Origin: Cordilura impudica
Lineage: Eukaryota > Arthropoda > Insecta > Diptera > Scathophagidae
Direction: 5' to 3'
Assembly: GCA_963682025.1 (NCBI GenBank)
Contig: OY821519.1
Coordinates: 69,864,025-69,928,024, forward strand
DNA: 64,000 nt
The position numbers were made by a program, and so were the translations under genes. Of this stretch, positions 22,345-33,704 are shown in pieces. The notes below the pieces were generated by a model. It did no database searches and was not told the origin of the DNA. It saw only the letters and a list, made by a program, of their open reading frames with translations. The stretch's first letter is position 1; each line of letters opens with the position of its first letter.

Positions 22345-24119
22345 TTAATAGGAGATCTAAGTGTTCGAATAGGAAACCTACAACAATCCCTTGATGAAAA
22401 ATTTAAAGCTGGTTTGCACACAAGAACGACACAAGATGCGGTTATAAATTCAAAGGGTAAAATGTTTTTTCAGTTCTGCTAAAATTTTGGATTACATGTT
22501 GCAAATAGATGTAAAAAAGGAGACGAAATAGGTAATTTTACTGTTGTGAGTACTGTTGGCGCATCAGTAAATGATATATATGCTTTAGCACACGATAATT
22601 TGGAGTTGATTAAAACTTTCAAGGTAGATACAAAAGCGTGGTATCATGCCAATAGTTTAAACTTTGAAAAACACATCATTATTACAGAACATCAAGCAGG
22701 ATTTAGAGAAGGATATTCAACTGTAGATAACTTGTATAATTTAGCAGCAATTGCAGACCTGAAATACAAGGAAAATAAAAATCTAAACGCATTTTTTGTC
22801 GACTTTAAAGCTGCATTTGATAAAGTTTCCAGAAAATCGTTATTTTATAAATTAAAAAGTATTGATATATCTACAAAGATGATTTACGGCACAACTAAAT
22901 TCACACTCTGGAATGGAGAAAATTTGTCAGATGAGTTTAACACTGGCTCTGGTGTGAAACGGGGATGTTTGCTTTCTCCACCGCTGTTTTCAATATACCT
23001 AAATGACTTGCATGAGCATTTAGGAGGAGGCGTGACAGTATTATCCTCCATAATTATCCTACTGTTAATGTATGCTGATGATATATTTATTTAGCAGATG
23101 ATATACTTCAAATGCAAACTATGATACACAGACTTGAAACTTACTGCAATCAACCAAAAAGAAAATGGTTATTTAACGGAGAACTCATTAAAATCACCAA
23201 TGAATATACATACTTAGGAGTAACTTTATCACCAAAAATGTCTTTTAAAAAATACATAGAAAAAATAAACATATTAGCAAAAAATAGCATAAATGCTACA
23301 TGGAACGATTTTTTAACTTAAAAGCAGATTGGTGTGGATGCTAAATGGAATCTTTTCAAAGCAGTGTGTCGCGCTATTCAGTCGCATGGAGCACAAATAT
23401 GGGGTTTTTATCTATTTGAAGAAGTTGATAAATTCCAACGTAATTTTCTAAAAAAGATTTTAAAACTACCACATTTTACACCTACATATATACTGCTTCT
23501 GGAAACTGGTATCGAAAACAATCATATATACTTTGGACTTACAACTACGCTACATTATAAAAACGTTATTTGATTTTAAAGTAAACCGGCTACCAAATCA
23601 GCTCACACAATTAGTTATCGAAAAAGAAGCATATTGGTATAATGATATCAAAAGGTTAACCAGATATATAAACACATTATGTATTTCAGAATGTTACACT
23701 AGAGAACACTGGGAATGCTTAAGGGCCGATATTATAACTGGCCTAAACAGAAAAGATATGGAAATTAATAGAGAGAAGGCAGCTGCAACAGAAAGTTTTT
23801 ACTCTAAACTTAATTTTAGAGAGCAACAAACTTATTTTGAGATAAATAACAAAGGTGCCATAAGCTTTATCTTTAAAGCAAGGTGTGATCTAATGGAACT
23901 AAACGGAACAAGATTTTAACAGCATAGATCGCGTATCTGTTTATTATGTAATCTGAACGAAATTGAAAATATTCTTCATTTTATCGGCAAATGCCCAATT
24001 CTTCGCCACATAAGGTACCGGTACTTCAAAAAGACTACCCTGAAAGAAACTGAATTAATTAATATTCTCAATGATGCTAAAAATTACTTTAATGAAATAT
24101 CTCGTTGTGTTGTGTTGTA
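22345..24119 (+). pseudogene. LINE endonuclease/reverse transcriptase, broken
   Basis: About 22345-22600 codes for the C-terminal end of an EEP endonuclease (GDLSVRIG, then KGKMFFQFC, then VSTVGASVNDI). It is fused by deletion to the RT at EHQAGFREGYSTVDNLYNLA. RT landmarks follow: FVDFKAAFDKVSRKSLFYKL, GVKRGCLLSPPLFSIYLNDL, HEHLGGGV and MYADDI. A stop directly follows the YADD block (23094). The reading then moves through frames with NEYTYLGVTLSPKMSF, SHGAQIWGF, FLKKILKLP and RCDLMELNGTRF. A CxxC...H....C knuckle (CLLCNLNEIENILHF) closes the protein near 24000. At least three frameshifts or stops break it. Confidence 0.8.
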
Positions 24120-24324
24120 GATGCGATAGGTTATAGAAAAGATCTAATTTTGGAATTTAATAACTAATTGTTATACAACATGAAACACTATTTTAAATAT
24201 AGCTAAATATTATTTATCTTTAGCCGACTGACGACAAATAGTCATAGTCGTATGTTCTAATGTTAGTCATATTTCCTGAAAGAAAAATTTTAATAAAAAA
24301 TTTAAATTAAGATTAAGAACATAT

Positions 24325-24360
<36 letters not shown>
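24325..24360 (+). repeat. (TAAC)9 LINE tail
   Basis: Nine perfect TAAC units end the LINE, directly before TACAGTGCTTTC, the start of another element. The tetranucleotide is probably a product of target-primed reverse transcription for this LINE type. Confidence 0.9.
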
Positions 24361-24362
<2 letters not shown>

Positions 24363-24692
24363 CAGTGCTTTCATAAATGATAGCACATTTGGTAATCTGT
24401 GAATCGATGCTCTATAAAATTTGAACTATGCATGCAATAATTATCATCTTTTTGTGGAACGTATATTAGTATTTTCTCTTTCCAAAAATAAACTTATGTT
24501 ACACAAAACTCCGATAAATTAGAAATACCCTTATTAAAAACTCTACCATCGCAATACCTAGCTTATTAAAGCATTCAAATTGTATAGCACAAATGCAAAA
24601 AGTCTTTGTTTGACAAGAAGGACCATTTAAAGACAACATATTCTATTTGATTTTTTTAAAACCATTAGTGATAAACAAAATGCAACTGAGAA
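24361..24692 (+). mobile_element. Tc1-type element end (family K), copy K1
   Basis: TA|CAGTGCTTTCATAAATGATA starts here. Tc1-family elements insert at TA and many begin CAGT. About 260 bp match, in the same order, the two halves of the K copy at 31490-34142 (blocks TTTGAACTATGCATGCAATA and ACACAAAACTCCG). The opposite end is not seen; element P1 begins at 24694. Confidence 0.55.
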
Positions 24693-24806
24693 ATCTGTGG
24701 TTTTCTGGAATAACCGCGTATGTCGTTTATGTCAGTTTTGAGTTAACGATGCCCAATATATTATCAATTTTTAACGCTCTTTACATGTGTTAAATTTAAA
24801 AAAAAA

Positions 24807-25640
24807 TAAAAACAAGTAAGAAATTTATAGTCGGTCTAGACCGACTATACGATACCCTATACCATGCGTTTAGAGATCCTATCTCTCAGGCCCAACTAAC
24901 TGAATATAGAAAATAATCATAAACCAAATTTGAGTGGGATTTTTGTTAATTTTTTCCGCTGCAGATATGAAAAAGTTCATATCGGATGCTATATCTATAT
25001 GGGGACTAGGCCCAAAAATGGACCGATCCTGACCATGTTTGGTAAAGTCTCTTGTATTTTGCAAGAATATATACAAACAAAATTTGAGAAGAATTAGTGC
25101 AATATTTTTTTGTTTTTGATAGATTTAAGTGAAGATCGGGAAGCAGCTCTATATGGGGCCTATGACTAAGAGTTGTCCAATAGGGATCATTTTTAGACTA
25201 CTGATTAATGGATGTAATATATACATACAAACCCAATTTCGCTAAGATTTGTATGATAATTTGGATCTTATGGCAATATATGTTGATTTCATAGGGGTCA
25301 TTTGTATGGGGGCTAGGTCTGAACATGGCCCGATTCTCACCAATTTCAATAGCGTTCATCCCACGGCCGATAAAAGATCAAATACCAAATTTCATCAAAA
25401 TATATTCATATTTGCGACCTGCAGTTTGATTACAAGCTTTACATGGACACACAGACAGACGGACGGACGGACGGACGGACGGACGGACGGACATTGTTAA
25501 ATCAACTCAGAAAGTGATTCTGATTCGATCGGTATAATTAAAGATGGGTGTAGGTCAAATATTTTTGGCTGTTACAAACAGCAGCACAAAGTCATTATAC
25601 CCAAACCACATAGTGGTATAGGGTATAAATATTGACCATT
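24807..25640 (+). mobile_element. INE-1-like repeat (family Z), full length
   Basis: The best copy of family Z. The 5' subterminal palindrome GTCGGTCTAGACCGAC (24830-24845) is followed by GATACCCTATACCATG. A (GGAC)n run lies near 25463-25493, the block TCGATCGGTATAATTAAAG follows, and the 3' end is CCACATAGTGGTATAGGGTA. ATACCCTATACCA near the 5' end and TGGTATAGGGTAT at the 3' end form subterminal inverted repeats. It is inserted in P1: sequences on both sides align to contiguous P2 sequence. Confidence 0.75.
25463..25493 (+). repeat. (GGAC)n microsatellite inside family Z
   Basis: About seven GGAC units after ACAGACAGAC. The same kind of run at the same relative place occurs at 40600 and at 56009-56062, so it is part of the element's architecture. 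Confidence 0.85.
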
Positions 25641-26282
25641 TCTGAGTATTTTCTTTAAATAACGACATAACTTAAATGGTTTTTGAATTAATTTGCAGCA
25701 CTATCGACGTATGTCAACCTACGTTTGATCGCTGACAAATTATTTTCTCAGAAAACGACACATAGCGACATACGTTGTTATTAATGAAAAAAAAATACAA
25801 AATAATTTTGGATTATTTTTCAGTTTATAACCACTTATAAAAGCTTGTGTGTTTATTTCTGTTATTTTTTGTCACTATTATTCTTGATACGTTGTTATAT
25901 TCTCATCCTAAGTCCCGTTAACTTTTTGTTGACGAACAAAAAAATCCATTTTTCAAGCAACAACAACTTATGTCTACATGGGTGGTTGCATTGGTAGTTT
26001 TCTTTTTCAAAGAAAACGACGTTTGTCGATATAAGTTGTTTTATCTGCACACACTTTAAGTGTTATTTACCTATTGTTTTTTCGTCCTTCTCTAGGATCT
26101 ATTCCTCTGAAGATTTTTGACTCAAAATTTTATATAAAGTATTTATTGCCCATATCTACAGGACTGTTAAATAAAGAGCCCTAAAAACTTTATATCGATA
26201 TCGAATTTCAAATATAACGTTTTTTGGCTTCCCTGAACATTTTGATTTTATGACATACGCGGTTAGTCTAGAAAACCACAGA

Positions 26283-26849
26283 AATATACTAAGTGAATTT
26301 GAAAAATATAAAATGTTGCACCAAGCGCGGAAACTACATTTCAAATCAACAGAAGTGAAAATATTGCAAACTATGGCACATATAAGAGCAGCGAAAGAAA
26401 AAGAGTTCAATGAACGCAAATGCCTACTTACCTATTTTGAATACAGCAAAAAACAGCACTAAAAGCTATAACCAACTTGCTGGATGCGTTTCCAACAAAG
26501 TGTGTTTAACGACCATTTGTAATGTTCTTAACTCTTCTAAACATATTCAAAGACAAATGAATGAATGAAGCAAATTCCTCGTCTTTTGAAACATCATATT
26601 AGGTCACGGTTAAAATTTTTCAAAAATCATACGAGTAAAAGTTAGTCATATGTAAGTTGTCTACTGTTCTATCGATTTATTTGCTTTCTTTTAAAAGATA
26701 ATTATGTCAAAAGAAACAATTTTTATAAACTTTTCTTTTGTGGCAATTAACTGTAAAATTATAGTTGTGAAAGGGGGTTCCTTACAAGCTTTGTGATGGT
26801 CAAATTTATTGTGAAAAATTAATATAAAATGATTTTTATTTACACTAAA
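26283..26849. other. No gene recognised
   Basis: AT-rich sequence between P1 and a Tc1 relic. A Lys/Glu-rich frame overlapping the P1 end (26250-26462) is not conserved in P2 and is unlikely to be coding. Confidence 0.35.
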
Positions 26850-27350
26850 TTTAACCATTACTAGTCCGTAAGGGAACCCATTTTACAAAAACTTTCACAA
26901 CAATAAAAAAATTTAATTTGGATGATCTTGTAGGATCCTGGCATGAACTATGAAATGAACACCAAGGTTTCTCTCGAAGAAACTTTGTTCGTTGTTCTGT
27001 TATGATTTGGGGTGTGTTTACTCTGGAATTACAAATCGTGCCAACCAAAATGAGCTGTGAAAAATATTGCGAATTATTTCAATTTAATTTGATGCCATTT
27101 TTACATGCAAATACAGAAAAAAGATATATTTTCCAGCAATTACAGAAAATTCATAAAATAATGGTTAACCTTGACCGATGTCGATGTTTTGGATTGGCCT
27201 GTCTGCTCTCCTGATATTAATGCCATAGAAACCATATGGGCATTTCTCGTCATGAGAATTTATGCTGACAATCGCCAATTCATGAATGTGAATGAGGTAA
27301 AAATTTATATTTTCAAAGAATGTGAAGCGCCTGATCAAGATCTTATTAAT
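26850..27350 (+). pseudogene. Tc1-like transposase relic
   Basis: Plus-strand frames give KFNLDDLVGSW..L (Tc1 KKFNLDGPDG block with the first acid region), then FSRRNFVRCSVMIWGVF, then PTKMSCEKYCELF, a degraded FQQDNA..H block, and DVDVLDWPVCSPDINAIETI (the catalytic D and E in a DW...SPD.N.IE block). The C-terminal segment is IYADNRQFMNVNEVK. The order of blocks is exact for a DD34E Tc1 element. Frameshifts, stops and missing N-terminal HTH domains make it a dead copy. The A/T-rich 27351-27659 that follows holds nothing I can name. Confidence 0.7.
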
Positions 27351-27659
27351 TTCAATTTTTTCATTTATATATTCTTCCTTTATTTACATATTTTAACAAA
27401 TTTGATATTTACATATGAGATCTTATCTTTACATATAGATATTGCAACAAATAATATATAGGATCTAAAGATATTAAATAGTTTTTATTTTATTTTTTAA
27501 TGATTTTTAAAGGAAAATGGAAGGAAAAAAACCTTTATATGATTTAATAAATTCAAATACTATCTGAAATTATTTATGTGCTTATAGGAGGTTTATTAGA
27601 AATAATAGACCTCTATAAGCATATAATTTTCAATTTGGTGACTTCTTTTTAATTTTACG

Positions 27660-28770
27660 TTATTTCTCTACATTCTCTTATCAGTGGGTAAGAGCAATTT
27701 TAAATTTTGGCAAAGTAATTGTTATTAATCCTTGTTATGAAACCGATAATTTTTTCGCAACCTGTTTCTTCATGAAGAAGATTTGTAGAACACCTGCAGG
27801 GCTTCTTATTTAACATTTTAAGACATTTGTTTTGTATAATATGTAAGCGTTTTAGGTGCCAGTTGGCAGCGTTACTCCAAATAGGACACGCGTATGTTAA
27901 TATCGGCCTTATAACACTTTTGAAGAGTAGATTTTTGTTTTTCGGGTTTTGAACTGACCTTCTATTTAGTAGTGGCCATAATGCTTTAAATGATTTTATA
28001 GCTTTTTGACAGGTAGCCATAATATGTTGTTTAAATGTAAGCTTTTGTCCAAGACAACTCCGAGATATTTGACATCGTTAAGTACATTTATGGTATTATT
28101 CCAATAACATGATAAGGTCTTGGCAGTCTTTTCGGAGATTTGTTGAATAGATAAATTATTGCTCGAGTCTTGTTTAATTTTGATTTCTCATTTGTGAAAA
28201 TATTTACTGCAATTTACAAGTCCTTTTTCCATTTTCTTCAAGAGTGCACTTGAAAGTTTGTTTGAATAAATTAACGCAGTATCATCTGCGTAATATGCAA
28301 ATTTCATATATTTCGGGACTTTAAAATCGGATGTTTATATCGAGTAAAGCAATGGCAACAAGACCGATCCTTGGGTTAACCTTTTGGTAATTGTTTTTTT
28401 GGAGATGATGTTTCATTATTAATCGCAACATTAAAGCTTCTGCCGTAAATGAAATCTAAAAAAAGTTTGCATAAATATTTTGGTATATTTGCATCAAGAA
28501 GTTTAATTGCTAGGCCATTATGCCAAACGGTGTCAAACGCTTTTTCAATATCTAACAATATTAGACCGATTGAACGTTTATTGTTTTTATTGCTGATAAT
28601 TTGATTTTAAAATCCGATTATTTGGTGAGTAGTGCTATGCCCTTTTTTAAATCCAAATTGTTCTTAAGCAACAATAGAATTGGTCGTTACAAATTCACTA
28701 AGACGAGAATGTATTTATTTGTTTTTATATCTGAGAAATCTAAAAGATTCTAAAAAGGCATTAAATTGCT
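27660..28770 (-). pseudogene. Jockey-like LINE reverse transcriptase, C-terminal part
   Basis: Contains EQFGFKKGHSTTHQI, LLDIEKAFDTVWHNGLAIKL (RT motif with the first catalytic Asp), then a deleted or frameshifted middle. The C-terminal thumb reads LLFKSVIRPILTYACPIW, NAANWHLKRLHIIQNKCLKM and RINNNYFAKI. The order is that of Jockey-clade ORF2. The YADD block is only traceable in a degraded frame near 28290. Confidence 0.75.
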
Positions 28771-28907
28771 AAGATTCTCGTCTTTCATTTGGCACTGATA
28801 GCAGCATCGTAGGAGGAGCATAAATATTTAAGTATTTTTTTGGAAAAATTTAAGCCTCTTAAAAAGATCTCGAAATTATCTCTAGTTTCAGATATCACGA
28901 CCATTTT

Positions 28908-29455
28908 TTACAATGTACCCTGTACCATGTGTCAGGGTATAACGACTTTATGCTGATGTTTTTAACTACCATCTTTTATTATACCGCTCGACTCGACATA
29001 GCGATATGTATATAAGATCCAAATTATCATAGACATCTCGGACAAGTTGGGTTTATGTGTGTTTATTACATCCATTGATCAGTAGTCCAAAAATAGACCT
29101 TATAGGATAATTCTTAGTCATAGTTTCCATATAAAGCTGCTTCCCGATTTAAACTTAACTCTATCAAATATCCAAATTATTGCACAAATTTTTCTCATAT
29201 TTGGTTCATTTATGTTTTTACAAAAAAATAAGTGACTACCAAATATGGTCAGAATCGGCCCAATTTTTGACCCAGTCCCCATGTAAATATAGCATCTGAT
29301 ATGAACTTTTTCATATCCAAAGGCAAAAAATTTAATAACAATATCACTCAAATTTGGTTTATGCTTATTTTCTATATCCATTTAGTCGCACCTGAGACCA
29401 CCTCTCTAAGGGCATAGTATAGGGTATCGTATTGTCGGTGCAGTCCGACTAAAAT
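28908..29455 (-). mobile_element. INE-1-like repeat (family Z), internally deleted
   Basis: Minus copy. The 3' end starts near 28908 and the 5' palindrome is degraded (GTCGGTGCAGTCCGAC at about 29429-29444). It lacks the GGAC microsatellite part present at 24807-25640. It lies in the break of the Jockey-like LINE. Confidence 0.65.
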
Positions 29456-29539
29456 TTTATTTTTTTTGTTTGTTTTTGTGTTTTAAAATTTATCGCCTTT
29501 TGTTACTTAATATATGTTATTGAATTGTTTTCATTTCAG

Positions 29540-29808
29540 ATAAAACACTTTGAAAAACTTTTATCATTTGATAACAAACCATTGATGAGTAAATCTGTTT
29601 CCGCTGCAATTCCCAATGGCCCGATTTATCAGGATATAAATCGTTATTTGTATGACGAGAAGGGATGGTCTCGAATACCGTTTGAACCTTTCACTGCCTC
29701 AAATGATGCTTATGAAATTGGTGCGGAAATTGATTTTGAAAAATTTATTTTTTTAATTATTTTATTGGAAATTTTCGGACGTTTATTTCTTATTAATTAA
29801 AAATAACC
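29540..29808 (+). CDS. Exon-like island with 3' splice acceptor; terminal exon?
   Basis: TTGTTTTCATTTCAG at 29526-29540 looks like a polypyrimidine tract and AG acceptor. The following frame is open for about 88 codons to a TAA at 29798-29800. The middle (NGPIYQDINRYLYDEKGW, then SRIPFEPFTASNDAYEIG) is of ordinary globular composition with balanced codon use, unlike neighbouring A/T-driven frames. The C-terminus is a hydrophobic segment (FIFLIILLEIFGRLFLIN) that could be a membrane anchor. I do not recognise the protein. It may be the last exon of a host gene whose upstream exons lie outside or far away, or a captured exon. No upstream exon was identified. Confidence 0.45.
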
Positions 29809-29864
29809 TATTTTATACATATATTAATATATAAAGTATCAATGTCGTTTTATAACTTTACCTT

Positions 29865-29968
29865 ATAATTATAATTACATTACCTTATACCTTATAATTA
29901 TAATTATAATAATTAATAATTATAATTATAATAATTAATAATTAATTATAATAATTATAATTATAATT
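29865..29968. repeat. AT-rich short tandem repeat (TAATTA-type)
   Basis: About 100 bp of TAATTATAATTA-like units of variable phase, with almost no G or C. Confidence 0.85.
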
Positions 29969-30044
29969 AGGATCTGCACATTTTTGTAAGATTTTAGAAT
30001 ATGTGAACTAGCTAAGGGGTCCGATAAAAATTGAAAATTTTCAA

Positions 30045-31420
30045 ATATTTTACCTAATAGGTCTGTAGCTGTTTGGGTTACTTTTTGGCTTACTAGGTTT
30101 GTTTATGGCTATAACCTTAGCATTTTTGAAATGGTTTGGGAAATAGTTGAGTTTGATGCAGCTGATAAAATTTTTTAAAAAGTAATTTTAGGATTTTCCT
30201 GCTTAAAATTATTTATTGTTGTATTTATTAATGTATCTGCTGAGTGGTTGTAGTTCGAAGTGAGGTTATTTGCTTGGACAAATGTATTTGCCAGGATTTC
30301 AGTCTTGCCCCTATCAGATGTTATTTTTGTATTTCCAATTTTAAAGTGAGAGATTTGATTTTTTCCTTTTCCACGCAAGTTCCTGCTAATTTTCCAAAAT
30401 GATTTATCACCTGGTCTTAAATTGGATAATAATTGACACCATTTCGTATTGCGCTCCGAATTAATACTTTTATCAGTCATATTACTTAGAAACTTTGTAC
30501 ATTGATTACAAAAAGTTTGCTCGGCTATATTTGAAGATCGTCGCCTTTTTCTTTTAAAGCTTCTTCTTAGTTTCATATATTTCACATTGCTTTCCGGTAA
30601 TGTGTTATTATTTCTTTGAGTTATTTTAGGTGTAGACACATCTTTTGCTTCGAAAACTACATTTATAAATTTTTGGATTTCCTGATCAATTACTATCTTG
30701 GTATTATATATATCCGAATATAACATGATTTTATTGTCTAAAAATTTCATAAAAATGTTCCAGTTAGTTGAACTGTAATCATAATAATTGAGGTCAAACT
30801 GCAAGGCCATTGCTCAGGTGATGGTCTGATGGTATTTCGTAATCCATTGTTTTTACGCCTATATTTAAAGCGGAATTGTTTAAGATAATATCGGCTGTGG
30901 ATGCTTCGCGATTGTGTAGATGGGGGAATAGGGTTGGACTATTAGGATAGTGAATAAGAAAATTGCTTGATTGCTGTAGATCGTTGAGTGCGATACCTGT
31001 GAACGGCAATTCCAAGAAAAATGTTTGGCATTTAGGTCACCAAAAACCATATATTCTTTGGTGGAAGGTGTTAGGTTCAAGATATCAGCACAGAAGTTAT
31101 GGGTATATCTTGATGAATATAACGAAGATACAATAGGTCTATTAATTATAATAACTTCAATTGAAATGTTTTCGATTGATGAGGTGTTTGATATAAAGAG
31201 GTTTTTATGTGCGACAGATTTATGAATTAACAGAGCTACTCCTCCTCCTCTTGCATCTGTTCTTTCGCTTCTATATAAGTAATAATTTTTAAAATAGAGT
31301 CTATGATTTGCTGAAAAAAATGTTTCATTCAAAGACGCTATTTTAATATTTTCTCGTTCAATTAGTATCTCAAATTGTTTTAATGTAGAAAAGTTTGAAA
31401 TGCCATTAGCATTCAAGTGA
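30045..31420 (-). pseudogene. Jockey-like LINE endonuclease and start of RT
   Basis: The minus-strand frame starting near 31416 reads MNANGISN and continues ILIERENIKIASLNETFF, the N-terminal block of an EEP-type endonuclease with the catalytic Glu. It continues with RGGGVALLI and VFGDLNAKHFSWNC (DxN block). A frame change leads to STADIILNNSALN and PSDHHL (SDH catalytic His block). A linker of about 210 residues (30175-30810) includes KRKRRRSS and SFWKISRNLRG, typical of Jockey endonuclease-RT linkers. Early RT follows in NPNSYRPI near 30050. Three frames are needed, so the gene is dead. Confidence 0.75.
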
Positions 31421-32169
31421 AGATCTTATGAAAAAATTTAAAAGTTCTATGAAAAATAGTATATTTTAAAAATAGTATATTTATTTAGGGTAAAGGTGGT
31501 ATTACAAATTATTAAGATGATGTTTCTTTTATTTTTTTTGCCATTTCTGTTCAACAAATAAAGGAATTAATTGTGTATTTTTCTCAAACAAAGACATTTT
31601 TGCATTTGTGCTATACTATTTTAGGTATTGCGATGTAGGAGATTTTATGTATGATTTTTATTTATTTCTAATTAACCGGAGTTTTGTGTAATTTAAGTTT
31701 ATTTTTTGGAATAAAGGCTTATTAACATAAACTAGCAGATCCCAGTCCTCGAAATTCGAGTGCAAATTCTAGGAAATTTTATTTTTTCATTAAAGACAAT
31801 TCAGAATTTAACACTTTTTAAATATCGATTGCGTTATTGGTTTATGTCCAAAATTAAGTTTCAATTCAACAAAATTATTATTGTGAATGGAGAAAACAAA
31901 CTATTTTTTTTTGCAAACACATTTTAGAGTTTAAATTAAATTTTAAATAAATAAACCGAAAGTCATGCAGGGAAACTCGAAGGGTCCAATGGGCGTGATA
32001 ATTGCTGTCTTTTAAATATCTGATTCTTTTGACAGGTATCTTTTACTAAATCAATTTTACTGAATATCGACTTACCATTTAGAACAAATCCCAAAGATAA
32101 CATATCGGTCTGCAACTGTTACAGCATTTAGGCGACGATAATCCCCGCAAGGTCGAATCTCCATTTGGC

Positions 32170-33122
32170 TTTTGTACCAGATTTAGAGGACTTGCCCAAG
32201 AACTTTTTGATGGACGACAAAAACCTTGTTTAACCATACCCTCGAATTCTTTCTTGACAATTTGAAGTTTTTCTGGAGATAACCGGGTAACTTTGAAAAA
32301 ACTGGAGGGCCATTCGTTTGTATATGATGTTTTACAACATGATGAACAGGTGTCTGATAAGTATGTGGCTTCGTTATATCTTCATACTCTTTCAGAATTT
32401 GATAAAATTTAGAATTTTCTGAAATGGATTTAATTGAGTACGGTATAGGTTGCATATATAGTGTACCCATGCACTGAGATTTGGATGCACTATCAATTAG
32501 ACAATTATTTTTAATATCAACCAACAATCCGTTATGTTTTAAAAAATCAGAAACTATTGTGGGCTTATTAACATTAGCTATTATAACAGACCATCGAAAT
32601 TTCCTTCTTAAGCCGATATTAAGAAAAAAGACTTCTCACCATATGTTTTGATTGCTGAATGATTTGCTGAGAACAATTCTAGTGAAGCAGGATCCTGAAG
32701 TCGTTCTGATGAATTAGCAGGAAACACTGAGACATCGGCACCGGTATCAATAAGAAATTTAAATTTTGAATTGTTATCATGAAGATATAGGCGACAAATC
32801 TCTCGGCCAGCCTCATCTGTCACCATAAACGAGGACCCTAGTGGTTTTCCGATGAGGAGGCTTGCTTTGATGAAAATGCACAAGGCTACAAACATTTTGA
32901 TGCCTTTTCTCCAAATTTATAATGGTACCAGCATAAAGTTTTATTTTTCTGTTTTGCTGAAGTATGCCTAGATTTTGAACTTCCTCTTTGCTGATGCAAA
33001 TGATTACGTCCGCGATCATTGGTAAGAGATTCAATTTTCTTTGTTAGTACATCTATCTTCATTTCCAAATTGTTTTGATTCTTGTATGTTGTAGATGATG
33101 GTGAAAAAGAGTTTATTTCCAA
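32170..33122 (-). pseudogene. gypsy-type knuckle, protease and RT start
   Basis: From 5' to 3': a zinc knuckle LCWYHYKFGEKASKCL (32886-33122 frame), a retropepsin-type site LIDTGADVSVFP (DTG catalytic triad) near 32740-32760, and the pre-RT block HHIQTNGPPVFSKLP at about 32290. RT is lost soon after; a CGDYRRLN block can be read near 32140 in another frame. Two or more frameshifts lie between. Described only from the broken frames. Confidence 0.7.
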
Positions 33123-33248
33123 CGTATCGGATGTGTCAGCAATCTTATCTGCAATAAGCGCTAGTTTATTAAGAGACTCACTGGAGTCACAGACAAAATG
33201 GCTTGTATTTGCTTAGGTAAGCGCTACATCCACAATGACTTTAGAAGA

Positions 33249-33704
33249 TCATCCGAAACTTTCCCAGAAGCTAAAGTTATCATGTCCCGAAGAAGGGCTG
33301 ACATCGACATCACGAAGAAGTTTCTTTAATCGCTTTTCCTCTGAATCGCAGAATCTTACTAAAATTTGTTGCCTTAGCGTCACATACATGTTAGTAGTTG
33401 GTGGTTGCAAAATTAAATCGCTGACTTCGGAGAGAATATTGGATTCTACAGATCCAACGATTGTATGAAATTTCGTGGCATCTGACGTAATTCCTGCGTT
33501 AATAAATTGGCTCTCAATTTGTTTCAACCATAACGCCGGATTCGTTTTCCAACACGGCGGAACCTTAACAGATACTCTCGAGACCTCCCGCGATGGTGTA
33601 GCAGAATTCATAAGACAATCTGCCGATACGACACCTCGAATTGGAGTTGGAGGAGAGAGATAATCCAGGAACAATTTCTTCATCTCCTGCTGTGGTCTGT
33701 CCAT
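33249..33704 (-). pseudogene. gypsy-type Gag N-terminal part
   Basis: An ATG-started frame of about 150 codons. It contains PPCWKTNPALWLKQIESQF, the typical PPFW..NP..WF.Q.E.QF block of insect gypsy-type Gag, then AGITSDATKFHTIVGSVES. This part would form the capsid-like domain. The frame runs on into low-similarity sequence and the rest of gag is in other frames. Confidence 0.7.

Larger units (their letters stand above)
22340..24360 (+). mobile_element. Non-LTR retrotransposon (LINE), internally deleted
   Basis: A LINE copy with the end of its endonuclease domain, its reverse transcriptase, a C-terminal zinc knuckle and a (TAAC)9 3' tail. The order and the tail give a plus orientation. The 5' half is missing. 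A simple tetranucleotide tail instead of poly(A) is known in some insect LINEs of the I/LOA/R1 group. I do not assign a clade. Confidence 0.8.
24694..26282 (-). mobile_element. TIR element P1, interrupted
   Basis: Begins TCTGTGGTTTTCTGGAATAA and ends with the inverted form TAGTCTAGAAAACCACAGA. It matches P2 (42731-43485) in reverse orientation. It is interrupted by an INE-1-like copy at 24807-25640. Inner sequence has several hairpins, including GTTTTC-TTTGAAAAA-GAAAAC and repeated CTTATGTC/GACATAAG. No open frame of note, so it is a non-autonomous DNA element of unknown superfamily. Confidence 0.75.
27660..31430 (-). mobile_element. Jockey-like LINE, split in two
   Basis: Two collinear minus-strand blocks form one LINE ORF2: endonuclease plus early RT at 30045-31420 and the rest of RT plus C-terminus at 27660-28770. 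They are separated by about 1.25 kb that holds an INE-1-like copy, an exon-like island and an AT-rich repeat. Only about 20 residues of a typical RT are missing at the break, which argues for one copy interrupted by later sequence. The ORF1 (gag-like) region and 5' end are not seen. Confidence 0.7.

Noticed and set aside
24807..25640. Family Z interpreted as a DNA transposon with classical TIRs
   Set aside because: The inverted ATACCCT/AGGGTAT segments are subterminal and no target duplication is visible; the hairpin plus microsatellite plan fits INE-1-like elements better.
26250..26462. Charged 70-codon frame that looks like a coiled coil
   Set aside because: Its start lies inside the right end of element P1 and the matching part of P2 has no such frame; it has no start context or homologue I can recognise.
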